A DNA stretch of 64,000 bases, taken from positions 16,315,115-16,379,114 of the forward strand of contig NC_050476.1 of NCBI RefSeq assembly GCF_013373865.1, read 5' to 3'. The notes under the pieces were generated by a model, which saw only the letters and a list, made by a program, of their open reading frames with translations, had not been told where the DNA came from and did no database searches. This DNA is from Monomorium pharaonis. Taxonomy: Eukaryota; Arthropoda; Insecta; Hymenoptera; Formicidae. Numbering within the stretch: position 1 is the first letter of the stretch; each line of letters opens with the position of its first letter. Position numbers and translations under genes: made by a program. Below, one piece after another: positions 60,127 to 64,000 of the stretch.

Positions 60127-61116
60127 TATACAATAATAAAGGAATATCAATAAATCCATATAGTATCGTGTTTATTCTTTGCATGCCCATGACATTTTAG
60201 TCTCACTCTTTGCTGTAACTGTGCAAACGTATTATTGAAATCATTCTTTTACATCTTTAATTTTACATATTGACTTCATTTTTTTACACTCTTAGTTTCA
60301 TACATATTTATTACTCAGTTTTATATATATATTGACTTTGTAATACCTTTTTGACACACAAAATATATAAGTCTTTGAGTTTGCTTACTAATTTTTTAGT
60401 TTCTCTTGTTTTTCATTATTTAATTTACTAAACCATAAAAATTTAATTTTATATAATTATTTTATCCATTTTTATTTTATGTTTTATTTAATTTAGTGTG
60501 TCATTCATAATTTTGTTGTTATAAACTTATCGACTATATTGTTTCCAAGTGAGTTTTATCTATTACCTATGTATTTAAAAAGGGTTTAGAACTAAGGTTA
60601 AAACATTGTACTTATATTTTAATTATTAATAAAATTACCAGTTAATCGATCACATAGAATTACATTTTTGTTAATTTATCTAGCAACAAAAAAATTGAAT
60701 TTTATATTGCAGATTCAGATTTGTTTAAAATACTATATTTTATATATAAATAGAATACAGCATAAATGTTTTATGGTGTATTCTATTCTTCATTGCAATA
60801 CATCTTTTCTAATTTTATTATTAGATATTATTATAAGTTTAAAATTGATATGTGATGTATATTTATGGACACTTTAAAGGAGAGAATTAAGAAAAGAAGT
60901 ACAAAGAATGAAAATTTGGATCTCTGTCTAACTAATGCATTTCAATATTTCACTACCTGAACTGCCAGTACTAAAAATACATGATTTTATATATTATAGG
61001 CAATACATATATTATAGGTAAAATATATAGACTGTTTGTCTTTTAATACACAAATCGACATACTTTAATACACTTAAGCACAGTTTGCTACAGTTAAAGA
61101 AAACGTGATATAGTAA
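60127..61116. other. A+T-rich DNA without recognised features
   Basis: No terminal repeats, coding signatures or RNA genes seen. Confidence 0.5.
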
Positions 61117-62178
61117 CCCAGTGAACACATTTTATAGCGGCAATATAACATGGAAGTTACAAGTAATTTAACATTGTTATTCTTGTGATATGTAGGTGCT
61201 ATATGACATGGAAATAACCTGTTATAATATTTGTTATACGCAAGTGATATAGCTGTTATACATCGTTTTAGCGTTACAGTTATTCAACAAAAATTGTATA
61301 ATCGTAACATAACACGTTCGTATCAATGTTATTACGGAACGATGCGTCGTAGTAGTTGACTCAGAAATCAGACAACATTATAACATCTTGAATGATAGAT
61401 CTAGTTAATAATAAAAAAATTATTAGAAAGATAATGTTTTCAAAAATAACGGTTTGTCTACAATTACTGCGCACAAAAAATGCACAAAATCGAAATTCAT
61501 CATGTGTTAAACAAAAACAGAATAATAAATGTATACTATTCAATTTTTTTTAGAATTACGATCTATATTCATCTAATTAATCATTTGAACGCTTCAAAGA
61601 TTAGTGCTAAATAGATCGCAATTTCCATCAAATTATTAAAGTTATGGAAAAAGATAAATTTAACAATGAAATTAATAAGTAAATAAATTAATGCTATTTA
61701 TTTTTAATATGTTTTGCAAAATTTAATTGCTTTTATAAAAAATAATATAGTTGCGTCAGTTTATAACATATAGGTATATGTAGACAATAACAAGTACCCA
61801 TATCGATGAGTCAAATTGCCGTAGCAGGTAGAGTACAAGGTTCGTCATCCTAAGGTCCCGGGTTCAAACCTAGCAGCGGCAAGTAAGAATAAAATAAAAA
61901 ATAACTTAATTTAAATTTAATTAATTAATATAAATTTATTGTAAATGTAGTATGTGCTGTTGATAAAAATAATTTCAAAAAAATGAAATTTTTATTTTAT
62001 TTTATTTTTCTTTGTAACTGTTGTGTAACGGTTAGATAACATGTAATTATAACATGTTATATTGCTGAGTCGGAAATTGTAACTTACATGTAAGTTACGT
62101 GTAATTTCAGAGTAACGTAATCTGTTATATTCGGTTACATTGCTGTTACACTGCTGCTATATTACTGTGTTTACTGGG
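61117..62178. mobile_element. CCC-ended element with GTAAC words, copy 2, 1062 bp
   Basis: Ends CCCAGTGAACACATTTTATA and GTGTTTACTGGG, duplication AA. Opposite orientation to 36879-37935, same layout including the tRNA-like segment. Confidence 0.85.
61806..61885 (+). repeat. tRNA-like sequence, copy 2
   Basis: TTGCCGTAGCAGGTAGAGTA followed by GTCCCGGGTTCAAACCTAGC and GCGGCAA. The B box GGTTCAAACC is perfect; the 5' TTGCCG pairs with the 3' CGGCAA as in an acceptor stem. The anticodon and T stems pair poorly, so a derived sequence. Confidence 0.6.
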
Positions 62179-62342
62179 AATATTTAATATTGTAATATAT
62201 AGCATATATTTTTATTACTGAAACACTAATAAAGTCCAAATATATATAATACGTAAGTTTTGCATTAAAAGATTTCATTGAAATACTAAGAGCAAATGCG
62301 TTTTTCAAAGGAATACACTTCGACTCTCCTTTCGAATAGAAA

Positions 62343-63614
62343 CCCAAATAGCACTGGATGTTTCAAGGACGTCCATTTTAAGTCCAATTCAGGTCCGCAT
62401 GTCCATGGACATAAAATGGACATTCACTGGATGTCCATTATTGGAATTTAAACGGATGTTCTATTCTATTATAGAACGTCCTATGCTGGATATTTGATTT
62501 ATGTCTGCACTTGTATCTTACTTTTATATAATTTATCTTTATTATTTTTATTATATATATACATATATATATATTATTTACAATATTTATAATTAACATT
62601 AATTTATAAATAATAATAAATTATATTATTTTTAATTTTCAAAAGGTTTATTTTAATTGTTCTACTTTTAGATATAATATAAAATAATATGAAATAATAC
62701 GTTATTTTTTTATTTATTATTAACATTATTAATTATTGGTATTTTTTTAAATGTTCGTTGTAATATATTATTGTTTCTTTTTCGTTTTTTATTGTTTTGT
62801 TTTTTTTATTTTCGTTTCTTTTCCGTTTTTTTTTTCGTTTTTTTTTCGTTTCTTTTTCCGACCAAAAGAGGGACACAGCAATTGGTCCGGGTTAGAGATA
62901 CTGTAACAGAGATTCGCCAATGCGTTAACGATTTCTGATTGGCTCCCGTCGCTTGGGGTATAACCGGAAGTATGAGAGAGAAAGATAGATATAACTGACA
63001 GAGAAAGCCTAGCCGATCTAACCTGTCACCTGTCACCTGTCAAAAGAAAACAGAGTAAACCGTCATCGAAAACGTCATATCCGATATCCGGTTTTACCCC
63101 AAGACGGCACATTGGCGAATCTCTGTTATAGTATCTCTAGTCCGGGTCAAACGCTGTCTTTGTCTAACCAGTAGCATAATAGGCGCTAGACAGAGAAAGA
63201 AATTGACCCGGACCACGTCTCCTCTTTGTCTTTCTGCCGGACACTTTTCAAGAGCTTTTTGCAGGAAATGCGCAGTCCATGCTTTATGTCGACGATTTTT
63301 ACAAAATGTGGATTAATCCACTATTGCAGCAAGCCCTTTAATTGAAAAAAGCCCAAAAGAAATAATCAAACCATAATAGGTCCAAAATTTGATTTATTTC
63401 GAACTTTCTATGAATGTGCAAAATTGTGACAAACATATATCCCATGGACGTCCATTATAGGACTTTCTATGAATGTACAAAATTGTACCAAACGTATATC
63501 CTATGGACGTCCATCGAATGTCTGACGGACCTTATTTGGATTCTTAATGGACGTCCGAATTTCCAGAAGCGGATATCCATTGGACATAAAATGGATGTCT
63601 TTGTGCTATCTGAG
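62343..63614. mobile_element. CCC-ended element with TGGACGTCC words, copy 2, 1272 bp
   Basis: Ends CCCAAATAGCACTGGATG and TTGTGCTATCTGAG, duplication AA. Inverted relative to 54243-55394. Carries a hAT MITE at 62893-63139 where the other copy is uninterrupted. Confidence 0.83.
62893..63139. mobile_element. hAT-type MITE, 247 bp, copy 2
   Basis: Same ends and length as 32585-32831, opposite orientation. Identical 8-bp flanks GTCCGGGT; the sister element near 54840 shows the single GTCTGAGT site. Confidence 0.9.
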
Positions 63615-64000
63615 AAACATATCGATTATATTTGCATTAAATTCTAAATGAACAGTGATGTGTGTCGACTTGTGTTAGAAATATGATCAACTGTGTTTCG
63701 TAAAAGAAAAACAGCTAGAATAAGTAAATAACAATATAACCAAGAACAGCGATAAACCTCTCGTAGGCAAAAATTTCTGCAAAAAGAATTGCATATTTTT
63801 TTGCATAAACTTCTGCAGATTTTTGTACAAGATTTTCGCCTTCAAAATTTTTTTGCAGAATATTTTGCAGAATTTTATATGTTTTCTGCAAAATTTGATG
63901 CAAAATTATTTGCAAAATTTATATAGATTGTGTGTATTTTGTGTGCTCATGTGCGTTTGTGTATATGTTTGCGCCTGTTTGTGTGTTGGTGTGTTGGTGT
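63615..64000. other. Tail with TTTTGCA words and GT-rich end
   Basis: 63775-63920 repeats TTTTTGCA/TTGCAGAA words on both strands, perhaps the start of another element cut by the window edge. The last 70 bases are GT-rich. Confidence 0.4.

Noticed and set aside
61806..61885. Functional tRNA gene
   Set aside because: Anticodon and T stems do not pair well and the sequence is part of a repeated transposon interior.

Overview
The window looks like a piece of an insect nuclear genome, most likely a hymenopteran such as an ant. That placement is inference from the strong A+T richness, the lack of long open reading frames and the mix of BEL/Pao, PIF/Harbinger, hAT, Helitron and short inverted-repeat elements. 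I find no intact host gene, no functional tRNA or rRNA gene, no operon and no CRISPR. Every recognisable coding piece is a broken transposon gene: BEL/Pao gag and protease (1-1811, minus), a TNP2-like zinc-finger transposase (2714-5117, plus), the start of a PIF/Harbinger transposase (19296-19510, plus) and the end of a hAT transposase (35407-35673, plus).

Layout. 1-2620: 5' part of a BEL/Pao retrotransposon with primer binding site and LTR. 2714-5117: dead transposase gene. 5118-9721: A+T-rich DNA with nested foldback elements and a 5S rRNA-derived repeat. 9722-29270 and 44400-56173: two arms of a very large interrupted inverted repeat, about 10 kb of shared sequence, around a 15-kb spacer. 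The left arm alone carries a Harbinger/MITE cluster (17664-20427) and a 6.57-kb Helitron (20733-27302), which holds about 35 copies of a 164-bp satellite. The spacer holds a solo LTR (30884-32976), several foldbacks, a hAT remnant and A+T-rich tandem repeats. 56174-64000: a possible promoter-like segment, two Helitrons joined head to tail (57754-60126) and two more inverted-repeat elements.

The most informative property is that the arms act as an internal control. Elements in one arm but not the other show the intact empty site, so target duplications can be read directly. Three such sites, plus flanks elsewhere, define a group of nine elements with CCC-starting terminal inverted repeats and 2-bp target duplications (AA, TT, TA, AT, GT). 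Each family is filled with its own short palindromic word. The Helitron is likewise proven by its empty site (insertion between A and T, TC start, 8-bp stem hairpin, CTAG end). I cannot assign the CCC group to a named superfamily from sequence alone.
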